Assembly: GCA_025774615.1 (NCBI GenBank)
Contig: JALGVQ010000003.1
Span: 1 to 49,837, forward strand
Direction: 5' to 3'
Length of the DNA stretch: 49,837 nt
Source of the DNA: a bacterium
Lineage (GTDB): Bacteria; Blakebacterota; Blakebacteria; Blakebacterales; Blakebacteraceae
Shown here: positions 24,040-32,300 of the stretch, in pieces
How positions within the stretch are numbered: the first letter of the stretch is position 1
Layout: the number at the start of each line of letters is the position of its first letter
Made by a program: the position numbers and the translations under genes
The notes under the pieces: generated by a model
Told to the model about the DNA's origin: nothing
The model's database searches: none
Seen by the model: the letters and a program-made list of their open reading frames with translations, nothing else

Positions 24040-25725
24040 CTATTCCTCCGATGCTGACGCTACAACTGCCGTTTCATGTTCCCGCCTCCGACGATACCGC
24101 CACCAGAGGAGTCCCGCCAGAATCGCGAGCGTGGAAGGCAGGAGGATGTTCAGCCATTTGATGAGGGCCCGCACAGTGTCGGGAAGTTCCTTCAGGGGGC
24201 GGTGATCGACCTCCTTGGCCCTGATACTTATCAGGGCTTCATCCTGGAAGAGCCAGTCGGCCATGTTGAGCAGCAGGGTGATATTCGCCCCATTCTGATC
24301 GGCAGTCACGAACTGTTCCTTCGCAAAGGTGCCGTCACCCACCACCACTAACCGGTTTTCAACGGGGCCGGAGATGATACCGGGAAGGAACACCGAGTCA
24401 GGAACCGCGGGGGGTGCGCCGAAAGCGCTCGTGAACTCCCCGGTGATCGTGGCCGCCAGGGCGTAGGGTCCACCCTGGAAATTGCCCCCCGCCATCGCCT
24501 GGTTGGGCTGGGTGAAGAAGAACTCTTCCTGAAGGCTGGAGATCTCACTCGAGTAGATGATCGGCTCGATGGTCACGCGCGGTGGTGAAGCCGGCCACGT
24601 GTGGATGGTGTCTGCGTCGACCCAACTCGTGGAGTCCGGCATGGCGAATGAAGTATCTATCGGGCTCACATAGAAGAACACCGCGTCGCTCATATTCTTT
24701 ACCATCGGGTGTTCTTTATTGTAATTCCGGATCCTCGGGAAGAAGGGGTAGGGCATCTGCTCCTGGACCCGGAACATGCCGCGCTGTGACGTCACACCGA
24801 TCGGAAAGTTGTACCGATCCATCACCAGCGCTTTCCGCACCCGGATGCCGTAGTAAGCGAGCCACGAATCCATTCCAAGGAGCATCGGTTGAGCCATTCC
24901 CTGCTGTGACCGCTGCAGATCGGCATCGACCGCGTCTATAAGCCACGCGGTCCGCCCGCCGCGCATGATGAACTGATCGATGGCGTACCGCTCCCACTTG
25001 CTGAAACCCTCAACCGGTCCGACGATATAGAGTGCCTCGATATCGGGCGGCACCGATCTGAAGCTGTCGACCGAAACCGTTCTGATCTGATAGTGGCGTG
25101 CCAGCTCTCTCGTCCAGGTCTGCAGATCGGTATCCGGCTCTGCCATACCATGTCCGGAGAGGAACCCGATGACCGGGAGCGATTCCTGGCTCACCCGCCT
25201 GATGGCCGTGGTGATATCATATTCGAGACCGGCAGTCTGCTGGACGAAGGGGATCGTCTCGGTCCGATCCTGGTACATGAACACAAGGGCAAGGTAGACC
25301 AGCCGATACTCCACCTTGTCCCGCTCGATGACCTGCGCCTGGACCGGCTGGATACCGAAGGCCAGTGCCTCCTGCTCCAGCTCCTCATCACTCGACGGAT
25401 CGACGAATTCGAAGTGAACCTTCTGCCGGCCATAGGCCTGGTAGTCATCCAGCTTGTCCCTGACATACCGCGAGATGCCGACGGCCTGCGCCGGCAGGTC
25501 GCTGCTGAAATACGCCTTGATGGTCAACCTGTCATTGAGTGACCGGACCACTTCCTTGCTCGCCGAACTGAGACTGTAGATACCCCGACCGGAAAGGTCG
25601 AGACGGAGGAAGAGGTTCGTGCCGAGAACATTCGCGACAATCAGTATCCCGGTTATCAGGATCAGGTTTGTCAGGCGGGTCCTGCGGAGTTGCATTGCCT
25701 TCTGGTGAATCATCTGCTCGCTCAT
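24040..25725 (-). CDS. GldG-family ABC auxiliary protein
   Basis: The track start (25773) is probably too early; ATG 25725 has AGGAGGGG seven bases upstream and gives 561 residues. An N-terminal helix (LILITGILIVANVLGTNLF) is followed by the GldG/ABC_transp_aux extracytoplasmic domain (SGRGIYSLSSASKEVVRSLNDRLTIKAYFSSDLP, KVHFEFVDPSSD, ALYIVGPVEGFSKWERYAIDQFIMRGGRTAWLID). A C-terminal membrane helix (WLNILLPSTLAILAGLLWW) and a basic tail end it. In Bacteroidota GldG works with GldA and GldF in gliding, but homologues occur in many non-gliding bacteria, where the function is unknown. It follows the permease gene by 13 bases. Confidence 0.9.
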   Translation of the reverse strand: MSEQMIHQKAMQLRRTRLTNLILITGILIVANVLGTNLFLRLDLSGRGIYSLSSASKEVVRSLNDRLTIKAYFSSDLPAQAVGISRYVRDKLDDYQAYGRQKVHFEFVDPSSDEELEQEALAFGIQPVQAQVIERDKVEYRLVYLALVFMYQDRTETIPFVQQTAGLEYDITTAIRRVSQESLPVIGFLSGHGMAEPDTDLQTWTRELARHYQIRTVSVDSFRSVPPDIEALYIVGPVEGFSKWERYAIDQFIMRGGRTAWLIDAVDADLQRSQQGMAQPMLLGMDSWLAYYGIRVRKALVMDRYNFPIGVTSQRGMFRVQEQMPYPFFPRIRNYNKEHPMVKNMSDAVFFYVSPIDTSFAMPDSTSWVDADTIHTWPASPPRVTIEPIIYSSEISSLQEEFFFTQPNQAMAGGNFQGGPYALAATITGEFTSAFGAPPAVPDSVFLPGIISGPVENRLVVVGDGTFAKEQFVTADQNGANITLLLNMADWLFQDEALISIRAKEVDHRPLKELPDTVRALIKWLNILLPSTLAILAGLLWWRYRRRREHETAVVASASEE

Positions 25726-25738
25726 TTCATCCCCTCCT

Positions 25739-26482
25739 TTATTCTTTCCGATCCGCCAGACGGTCGGCGGCAAATGCCAGTCCCAGGACCGTCAGGGAGA
25801 GGAAGTAGAGCAGGTCGCGACTGTCGAGTACTCCCCTCGACAGATTGTCGAGATGGTAACCGAGGGAGAGGTACTCCAGGACTCCGGCGATACCCGCGGG
25901 AAGGAAGACAATGACACTGTCGAGTATGAAGAGCGTGAAGAGAACCGCGAACGCAAAGACGAACGCAACGATCTGGTTCCGGCTCAGACTCGACGCGAAC
26001 AGTCCGAGCGCGCAACCGGCTGAGCCCATGAGCATCAGACCGAGGTAACCACCGATCACCGCTCCTTCATCGGGATTACCCAGGAGGAAGATGGTGAACC
26101 AGTAGATGGAGGTGAAGAGAAGTGTCGCAGCCAGGAGGGTGACCCCGGCGAGCCATTTGGCGATCACGATCTCCATATCACTGATCGGATAGGTCACGAG
26201 CAACTGCAGGGAACCGCTCTGCCGCTCTTCAGCAAGAAGCCGCATGGTGATGGCAGGTATGAAGAACACGAATATCAGGCGTCCCACCTCAAAGAAGGTG
26301 CGTAAGCTCGCCTTTCCGCCCAGGAAGAGATCGTTCGCGAAGAACCAGCCCGCCATGAGGAGGAAGACGCTCATCACGACGTACGCGATCGGGGAATTGA
26401 AGTAGGCCTTCAACTCCTTTTTGTAGAGTGCCGTGATATTGCTGTTGGCTATCGCAGTGAGATTCAGAGTCGACATGTTCAC
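25739..26482 (-). CDS. ABC-2 permease, GldF-like
   Basis: The 247-residue product has six predicted transmembrane helices and the ABC-2 core: NITALYKKELKAYFNSPIAYVVMSVFLLMAGWFF, then AITMRLLAEERQSGSLQLLVTYPISDMEIVIAKWLAG. GldF-type permeases pair with a GldA-type ATPase and a GldG-type protein, all of which are adjacent here. Its start overlaps the ATPase gene by four bases, so it is translationally coupled. Confidence 0.9.
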   Translation of the reverse strand: MNMSTLNLTAIANSNITALYKKELKAYFNSPIAYVVMSVFLLMAGWFFANDLFLGGKASLRTFFEVGRLIFVFFIPAITMRLLAEERQSGSLQLLVTYPISDMEIVIAKWLAGVTLLAATLLFTSIYWFTIFLLGNPDEGAVIGGYLGLMLMGSAGCALGLFASSLSRNQIVAFVFAFAVLFTLFILDSVIVFLPAGIAGVLEYLSLGYHLDNLSRGVLDSRDLLYFLSLTVLGLAFAADRLADRKE

Positions 26483-27462
26483 CCCTCCCTCTCTGAGGCC
26501 GGGCCGGTCCTGCGGACCGATTCGTCGCCGACGGTGAGTTCACGGAAAATGTCCTCGAGGGTGCCCTGCTCGAGGTGGAGTTCCACGAGCGGCCACTCAT
26601 TGCCGGCTGCCAGCCGGTAGAGATCGAGTCGGAGATCACTTTCCTTCCCGGTCTCGAGCGAGAGGAGTGCCACCCCCCCCTCGACTCCGGTGGACTCGAC
26701 ACTCGAGACACCCGGAAGCGCTTCGATCACCGGCACGGCCGTGGAGACGTCGAACGATCCGGCGGCAAATCCGATCTGAAGGCGCTGCGAGCCCTGCATT
26801 CGGCCCACCAGTTCCTCGGGACTGCCATCAGCCACGATCCCTCCCCGGTTGATGATGATCACCCGGTCGCAGGTGGCGGTTACCTCCGGGAGGATGTGGG
26901 TGGAGAGGATCAGCGTCTTCTCCTTCCCGAACTCCCGGATGAGGGTACGGATCTCCGCTATCTGGTTCGGATCGAGACCGGAAGTCGGTTCATCGAGGAT
27001 GATCAGATCGGGATCGTGCACGAGCGCCTGGGCCAGACCGACCCGCTGGCGGTATCCGCGGGAGAGTTCCCGGATATCCCTGGAAAGGACATCCCCCAGC
27101 CCGCAGACCTCGATCATTTCCCGGATGCGTTTCCCGCGAATGGGAGGCTGCAGTCCTCGCATCTCGGCAACAAACTGCAGGTACTCCAAAACAGGCAGGA
27201 AGGTGTAGAGAGGAGAGTCTTCCGGCAGATATCCGAGACTCTTCCTTATCTCCATCGAATCCTCGAGCACGGACCGGCCGTTGATGATGACATCCCCGGA
27301 TGTGGGAGGCATGTAACAGGTCATGATCTTCATCGTTGTGGTCTTCCCTGCCCCGTTCGGACCGAGAAATCCCAGCACTTCACCTGTCTGTACCTCGAAG
27401 GAGATGTCGTCTACCGCGACGGTCCCGTCATAGCGTTTTCTCAGATTCTCGACGCTGATCAC
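26479..27462 (-). CDS. ABC ATPase, GldA-like
   Basis: The ATPase has Walker A GPNGAGKTTT, Q-loop YLPEDSPLYTFLPV, signature LSRGYRQRVGLAQAL, Walker B LIILDEPTSGLDP and H-loop LSTHILPEV, plus a C-terminal extension of about 90 residues. All catalytic motifs are intact. The track start is GTG 27513; I prefer GTG 27462 (VISVENLRKRY) because GGAG lies eight bases upstream and the family normally begins there, giving 327 residues. It energises the GldF/GldG-like proteins downstream. Confidence 0.88.
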   Translation of the reverse strand: MISVENLRKRYDGTVAVDDISFEVQTGEVLGFLGPNGAGKTTTMKIMTCYMPPTSGDVIINGRSVLEDSMEIRKSLGYLPEDSPLYTFLPVLEYLQFVAEMRGLQPPIRGKRIREMIEVCGLGDVLSRDIRELSRGYRQRVGLAQALVHDPDLIILDEPTSGLDPNQIAEIRTLIREFGKEKTLILSTHILPEVTATCDRVIIINRGGIVADGSPEELVGRMQGSQRLQIGFAAGSFDVSTAVPVIEALPGVSSVESTGVEGGVALLSLETGKESDLRLDLYRLAAGNEWPLVELHLEQGTLEDIFRELTVGDESVRRTGPASEREG

Positions 27463-27576
27463 GGGTATCACTCCGTTGTTAGTGTTATGCGATCCAACTG
27501 CTGCCCTTACCACCGTTCCGTTTCACAGAACGGGACGTTCAGTGCCCTGTCATGCAGCAACCGTGGCATTCGCCAC

Positions 27577-28014
27577 CTAGCGCAGGAAGTCGACCAGCTC
27601 GAACCACCAGTCGTAGACACTCTGGACGCCTTCGGCTATCTCGTACCTGAGCGAATCAGCCATTGCTCCCCGATAACCTATAACAAAATTCAGGTTCCCC
27701 ACCGCCCGCACGAACAGCCGCTGATTCGTATCCCAGTCTCTCTTCTGGATGATCCTGTTCTCCGGGCAGTCGAGTCGGGAGACCGGTATTTTCAGGCGTT
27801 CGATCTCCACGATGTTCGCACGTATCGCCGTCCAGTCACTGTCGATTACGGCCTGCTGATAGAGCGGCACGTAGAGCGTGCCGAATTCATGCAGTGCCGG
27901 GATCTGCCGGCTCTTCTCAAGCGTCTTTTCCGGAGACGGATCACCGCAGGCGGACAGCAGAAGCGCTACGGCTGCTACTCCGGGAACCATTCCTGTTATC
28001 AACCGTGATTTCAT
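27577..28014 (-). CDS. Small lipoprotein of unknown function
   Basis: The track ORF begins at 28086 inside the preceding gene; ATG 28014 is better because it opens on a lipoprotein signal (MVPGVAAVALLLSAC, lipidated Cys at 23), giving 145 residues. The mature part is helical and shows no family I recognise (TLEKSRQIPALHEFGTLYVPLYQQAVIDSDW, YEIAEGVQSVYDWWFELVDFLR). AGGAG lies only one base before this ATG, closer than usual. It lies between the two ABC modules of the operon, 58 bases after the large permease and 114 before the GldA-like gene. Confidence 0.7.
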   Translation of the reverse strand: MKSRLITGMVPGVAAVALLLSACGDPSPEKTLEKSRQIPALHEFGTLYVPLYQQAVIDSDWTAIRANIVEIERLKIPVSRLDCPENRIIQKRDWDTNQRLFVRAVGNLNFVIGYRGAMADSLRYEIAEGVQSVYDWWFELVDFLR

Positions 28015-28072
28015 ACTCCTGACCTTTCCCGCGGTTCCCCGGTTGTGGAAAACGTTCGACAGGGATTCATGA

Positions 28073-29788
28073 TCACCAGATCTCACGCTCCTCGAGCCTC
28101 CGTAGTACGATTTCCATCGGTACGATAAAACAGAATACGCAGAGTAAAAGCATAAAGAGGCCGCTCAATCCGGCACTGAACCACTGTTCCTGTGTGATCA
28201 CCCACCCGCGCATCACCGAGATCAGGATGCTGTAGACAGGACTCCACTCGATAACGACCACGACACCCACCATTGTGATCGAGAGCACCATGAAGACGAT
28301 TCCCCCGAAACCGGTCGGGATCTTGGCGACGTTCTCCCAGTTGAACCTCGGATAGGCAGCTCCCACGCCGATACCGAGACCGGTGATCGCGAGGGTTATG
28401 AAGAAGATGGTAACGATCCCGACCCACCTGATCACCGGATGGGTTCCGAGAAACAGGCTGGTGATCACGATAAGCGCCTCCCCGAGAAGAAGGAGGGGGA
28501 AGAATGAGATCCAGAACTTGCTCCAGAGAAAACCCTTGAGCCCGAGTGGACTCGAGCGTATGAGCCAGAACGCGTTTCCTTCCAGGCTCACTGCCGGGAA
28601 CACGAATCGCGCAGCGACCGCGGCCACGACGAATCCCGCCAGCCCCAGGTTCAGAAAGGAGACCAGATTCGTCATGTAGACAGTTGGCATATACGTCCCG
28701 GCCAGGGGAAGAGCACGGAAATTGTATACATAGATTACCACCAGAGCCATCAGGAGGAAGATCTGGGACCATTGGGTGATATCCCGCAGGAACGACTTCA
28801 CATCCTTCGAGATGATCTGCTTCAGCTGTCGGGGAAAGAAGAACGAGTAGACATTGATCAGCCGGTCGATGAAGGGGGCATGCGAGAAGCGTGTGCGCCG
28901 CACCTCCTGGGTCTTGGTGAATCCATTGTTATAGGTTCGGGCACTCACCCAGGCTCCCGCGACCACGGCCGCCATCGAAGAGATCACCAGCATACCGAGA
29001 TAGAAGGGATCGTAGACGAAGGATCCAACCAGGTAGGGCGCGATCGCTTCCGCAGCCCACTGGCTTGGCAGTACCGGTGACAGGGGGGCCCGCATGGCAT
29101 TGAAAAAGTCCACCAGGGAGATGAATGCGTCAGGGTCGAGCAGTCGTTCCGGTCTCAGTATCCGGAACGCCAGCACCAGACCGGCAAAGAAAAGGATGCT
29201 GACGACCATCAGGACATCTTTGGCGCGTCGAGCCGGGAAGACATTGACGAGAACCATAGTCAGGCCCACTCCCAGCACCGCCGGGATGACCACGAACGAC
29301 AGATTCACGACCACCACGATCAGGTAGTAGAGTACCCCCCCCTCGAAGACGACCCCGTACGCGATGAACACCGGCAACGCGAAGAGGAGCACCATCCACG
29401 AGGCGTTGAAGACCGTTTCGAAGAGCCTCGACAGATAGAGCGCGTCATCCGAGACGGGAGATGAGGTCAGAAGCTGGAGGTCACTCGACATGAAGAAGAC
29501 ACCGAAGCTCGTCAGAAGCGATGACCACATCAAGATCCCGAGAAAGAAGAGGAACAGCATAGCCATGAGTTTCCCGGGCAGGATCTCGCCGAATTCCTCC
29601 ACGATCTTGAACTGGTAGAGGAAGTTGGAGAATATCAGATAGATCGTTGCCCAGAAGATCACGATGATCACGAACAGTATGATCGATCGGGTCAGGTCGC
29701 CTTCACCCCTGAAGCGGACACGGTTCCGGAGCGTGTACCACTTCGGCTTCAGCAGGAGCAGGAATTCGACCAGGAGCGGATTCTTCAT
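28073..29788 (-). CDS. Large ABC exporter permease-like membrane protein
   Basis: The 571-residue product has about 12-14 transmembrane helices in two halves joined by a cytoplasmic stretch (RTYNNGFTKTQEVRRTRFSHAPFIDRLINVYSFF). Features include SSDLQLLTSSPVSDDALYLSRL and LEGNAFWLIRSSPLGLKGFLWSKFWISF, which resemble the coupling segments of ABC-2 permeases. It fits the putative ABC exporter family PF16949 (ABC_tran_2). The matching ATPase lies 18 bases upstream. The substrate is unknown; no clear ribosome site was seen. Confidence 0.85.
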   Translation of the reverse strand: MKNPLLVEFLLLLKPKWYTLRNRVRFRGEGDLTRSIILFVIIVIFWATIYLIFSNFLYQFKIVEEFGEILPGKLMAMLFLFFLGILMWSSLLTSFGVFFMSSDLQLLTSSPVSDDALYLSRLFETVFNASWMVLLFALPVFIAYGVVFEGGVLYYLIVVVVNLSFVVIPAVLGVGLTMVLVNVFPARRAKDVLMVVSILFFAGLVLAFRILRPERLLDPDAFISLVDFFNAMRAPLSPVLPSQWAAEAIAPYLVGSFVYDPFYLGMLVISSMAAVVAGAWVSARTYNNGFTKTQEVRRTRFSHAPFIDRLINVYSFFFPRQLKQIISKDVKSFLRDITQWSQIFLLMALVVIYVYNFRALPLAGTYMPTVYMTNLVSFLNLGLAGFVVAAVAARFVFPAVSLEGNAFWLIRSSPLGLKGFLWSKFWISFFPLLLLGEALIVITSLFLGTHPVIRWVGIVTIFFITLAITGLGIGVGAAYPRFNWENVAKIPTGFGGIVFMVLSITMVGVVVVIEWSPVYSILISVMRGWVITQEQWFSAGLSGLFMLLLCVFCFIVPMEIVLRRLEEREIW

Positions 29789-29806
29789 GGTGTTGACGGG
29801 CCGAGC

Positions 29807-30622
29807 CTAACCGCGGATCGCATCCACGACATCGATCATCTCTTCATCGGTTGTGAGCTTGAGGAATACGGCTTCGAGTCGGGCTGCCTCATCATCTCCC
29901 ATTCCGGCCCGGATCCTCAGTTCCTGAAGAGTACCTTCTGCTATAAGCTCGCCCTCCTGGATAATTGCTATCCGGTCACACAGTTCCTCGGCCACCGCAA
30001 GGGTGTGAGTGGACATGAAGATCGAGCCTCCCCCCCGGACCCTTTCCTTGAAGAGATTCTTCAGGAGTCTTGCCCCCCTGGGGTCGAGACCCACCATCGG
30101 TTCGTCGACGATGATGATCTCCGGATCGTGCAGAAGGGCAGAACTCATCACCAGGCGCTGTTTCATGCCATGGCTGTATGCTTCGACCAGTTCATCTCCC
30201 CATTCTTCGAGCTGGAAGAAACGAAGCAGTTCCTCGATACGTTCCTCCAGCGTCTCCGGTTCATCATCGTACACACGGTATAGCCCTGCGATGAACCTCA
30301 GGAACTCACGCCCTGTCAGCTTCTCATAGAGGAATGGGCGATCCGGGATGAAGCCCACGATGCTTTTGGCTTCGACGGGGTCATCCTTGAGGGAAAATCC
30401 ACCCAGAAAGATATCACCGGCGGTCGGCTGCAGCAGTCCGACCAGGGTGCGGATCGTGGTGGTCTTGCCAGCGCCGTTCGGCCCCAGGAAACCGAAGATC
30501 TCACCCCGTTCGACCTTCAGGTCGATTCCTCTGACCGCCTCTATTGCAGAATAATGCTTCTTCAGACCGCGCACCTCGAGAGCAGGAGCCTCGGGATTTC
30601 TGATAACCAGTGCGCTCATCAA
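29807..30622 (-). CDS. ABC exporter ATPase
   Basis: The 271-residue ATPase has Walker A GPNGAGKTTT, Q-loop FIPDRPFLYEKLTG, signature SHGMKQRLVMSSAL, Walker B EIIIVDEPMVGLDP and H-loop MSTHTLAVAEEL, all intact apart from the divergent signature and the Asp at the Q-loop position. It overlaps the transglutaminase gene by four bases (ATGA) and is followed by the large permease, so the pair forms one exporter. No periplasmic partner other than the transglutaminase-like protein and the lipoprotein is adjacent. Confidence 0.92.
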   Translation of the reverse strand: MMSALVIRNPEAPALEVRGLKKHYSAIEAVRGIDLKVERGEIFGFLGPNGAGKTTTIRTLVGLLQPTAGDIFLGGFSLKDDPVEAKSIVGFIPDRPFLYEKLTGREFLRFIAGLYRVYDDEPETLEERIEELLRFFQLEEWGDELVEAYSHGMKQRLVMSSALLHDPEIIIVDEPMVGLDPRGARLLKNLFKERVRGGGSIFMSTHTLAVAEELCDRIAIIQEGELIAEGTLQELRIRAGMGDDEAARLEAVFLKLTTDEEMIDVVDAIRG

Positions 30623-32178
30623 CGTCCTCCCTCTCCGGGAAGGGGGTAATAATTGACAACATCAATCGCCAGGCGACCGATGATCTTCATCAGTTCCACC
30701 TGCCGATCGAGGCCTCCCCGCACAAATCCAATGTGTGTGGCGTCGGCTGGAAACTGATCGAATGTCGGATCGACCGCTACCCAGTCCCCGACCCAGACCG
30801 TCGGCCAGGCATGGTAATAGAAATTCCCGTCCACATAGACGACACCGGCATTCATGACGGTCGGCAAACCGGCCGCTCTGGCCAGTGCTGTATAGAGTAC
30901 GGTGTGTTCGTTGCAGTCCCCGGCGCGGCGATCGAGCACCTCCCGGGCCCTCGGTACTCCGGCCGTCGGTACCTTGTCGAGATATTCATAGACCCAGTGA
31001 ACCAGATTCTCGGCGAATGCCAGCGCGCTTCTTCCCTCTCGCTGGATCCGGGAAGCCCGATAGATAATCCGGGAATCCTCCGCCTGCACGAACGGAGTGG
31101 CTCTCAAGTACTGACGGAGGATGAAATCTTTATTCGGCAGATCGTAATTCTCGAGAACCGTCAGATCCTCCTTCTTCACCTCCACGATCTCCTCGATCAG
31201 TTCCTGCCGACCGAAGGTGATCTCGAAATCAGAGAAGTCGAGTCCGGAGAGCCTTACGCTCATCGAATCGACCTGCCGTGCCCCCTCGATCTTCATCGTA
31301 CGGGCCGGGATCGCCGCGAGGTTCACCAGGTCGAGCGTGGTGGCATCATCCCACCCCGATCCGATCGCGGTCTCATACGGTTCCCTGACCGTCACGAGGT
31401 TGATGAGGCCCATCGGAACCTCACCGCGCAATTCCTCACCTCTGTCATTCACCCAGAGTGTGGCAGTGAAACCCATGATGTCGGACTCGATCCGCCAGGC
31501 GTGTTCTTCAACTTCCCCGACAGTGACGGTATCGAGCGCCACCACCCTCAACTCGCTGCTCTGGGTCGACATCGTGACCGGATCGAATATCGGCACCCTG
31601 ACTGTTTCTCCCACCATGATCCCATTGCGGGCCAGCAGCATCTCGGGCCCTGCTTCCAGGTAGATCGGCCCCTGAATCGGAATGAGTACCTCCTGCCCGG
31701 TTGCATCATTGCCCTGTCTGACCACCAGGCGCATCCTCCTGCCATCCACACCGCCCCGGATCTCGAGATTCGTCCCCACTGGACCAGATCTGCGACCCCC
31801 CGGGGCCGTGAGGCTGGAAGACGCGTCATCGGTGCGGTAGGTGAAGGAGAAGGATCTGAGACTGTAATCGGTGTTCAGGGTCGATTCGCTGCGAACGTTG
31901 ATGACCTGGGTGACTCCGAGGATGTCTATCCGGAGCAGTTGATTCGAAGCGACCCGATAGAGCGTATCCCCCTGGCTCGACCTGCTCGACCAGGAATAGC
32001 CGATCTTCTGGCCGTTCATATAGAGACCTGACCACCACTCGACAGCAGTGGTATCGATCCTCCCTGAGCCGGGCAGCCAGAAGATCTCCTCGGTGAAATA
32101 CGCTTTCTTCACGAGGATCCCGGCCATGAGGATCCATGCGCCGATGATCAGCAACGGTATTGGTCTGAATCTGGACAT
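30619..32178 (-). CDS. Membrane-anchored transglutaminase-like protein
   Basis: The product has an N-terminal membrane anchor (IPLLIIGAWILMAGILVKKAYF), a large beta-rich extracytoplasmic region and a transglutaminase core near residue 400-470. The core shows the Cys-His-Asp order: RRAGDCNEHTVLYTALARAAGLPT, FYYHAWPTVWVGDWVAVDPTFDQF. Such proteins act as thiol peptidases or scaffolds in the periplasm. The track start is TTG 32217 (532 residues). I prefer ATG 32178 (519 residues) because a candidate promoter with TTGCCC at 32217-32212 overlaps the TTG and ends nine bases before the ATG. First gene of the ten-gene operon. Confidence 0.85.
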   Translation of the reverse strand: MSRFRPIPLLIIGAWILMAGILVKKAYFTEEIFWLPGSGRIDTTAVEWWSGLYMNGQKIGYSWSSRSSQGDTLYRVASNQLLRIDILGVTQVINVRSESTLNTDYSLRSFSFTYRTDDASSSLTAPGGRRSGPVGTNLEIRGGVDGRRMRLVVRQGNDATGQEVLIPIQGPIYLEAGPEMLLARNGIMVGETVRVPIFDPVTMSTQSSELRVVALDTVTVGEVEEHAWRIESDIMGFTATLWVNDRGEELRGEVPMGLINLVTVREPYETAIGSGWDDATTLDLVNLAAIPARTMKIEGARQVDSMSVRLSGLDFSDFEITFGRQELIEEIVEVKKEDLTVLENYDLPNKDFILRQYLRATPFVQAEDSRIIYRASRIQREGRSALAFAENLVHWVYEYLDKVPTAGVPRAREVLDRRAGDCNEHTVLYTALARAAGLPTVMNAGVVYVDGNFYYHAWPTVWVGDWVAVDPTFDQFPADATHIGFVRGGLDRQVELMKIIGRLAIDVVNYYPLPGEGGR

Positions 32179-32187
32179 AAGAAATAG

Positions 32188-32217
32188 AAGGTACGTCCAC
32201 ACCACCTTGAAGGGCAA
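32188..32217 (-). promoter_or_regulatory. Candidate leaderless promoter of the transglutaminase/ABC operon
   Basis: On the minus strand TTGCCC (32217-32212), an 18-base spacer and TACCTT (32193-32188) are followed after nine bases by ATG 32178. There is no Shine-Dalgarno sequence. The layout matches those of mlaE and the divergent AAA+ gene. The -10 is weaker than in those two. Confidence 0.4.
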
Positions 32218-32263
32218 GACACGCCTTGCCGGTCGAGCCCGTCGTCACTCTCGATGCCGACAT

Positions 32264-32292
32264 TTGCCGCGCGACATGACACTGGGTATACT
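32264..32292 (+). promoter_or_regulatory. Leaderless promoter of the AAA+ ATPase gene
   Basis: TTGCCG (32264-32269), a 17-base spacer and TATACT (32287-32292) form a good promoter. The GTG start at 32301 lies eight bases after TATACT, so the transcript should begin at or just before it; ATG 32307 is the alternative start. The -35 and -10 hexamers are identical to those of mlaE. Confidence 0.6.
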
Positions 32293-32300
32293 CTCCAGCT

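Noticed and set aside
26575-28008. 477-codon plus-strand ORF
   Set aside because: Antisense shadow across the GldA-like ATPase and lipoprotein genes, whose motifs are clear on the other strand.
30610-32031. 473-codon plus-strand ORF
   Set aside because: Antisense to the transglutaminase-like gene; rich in His, Asp and Arg as expected for a shadow in GC-rich DNA.
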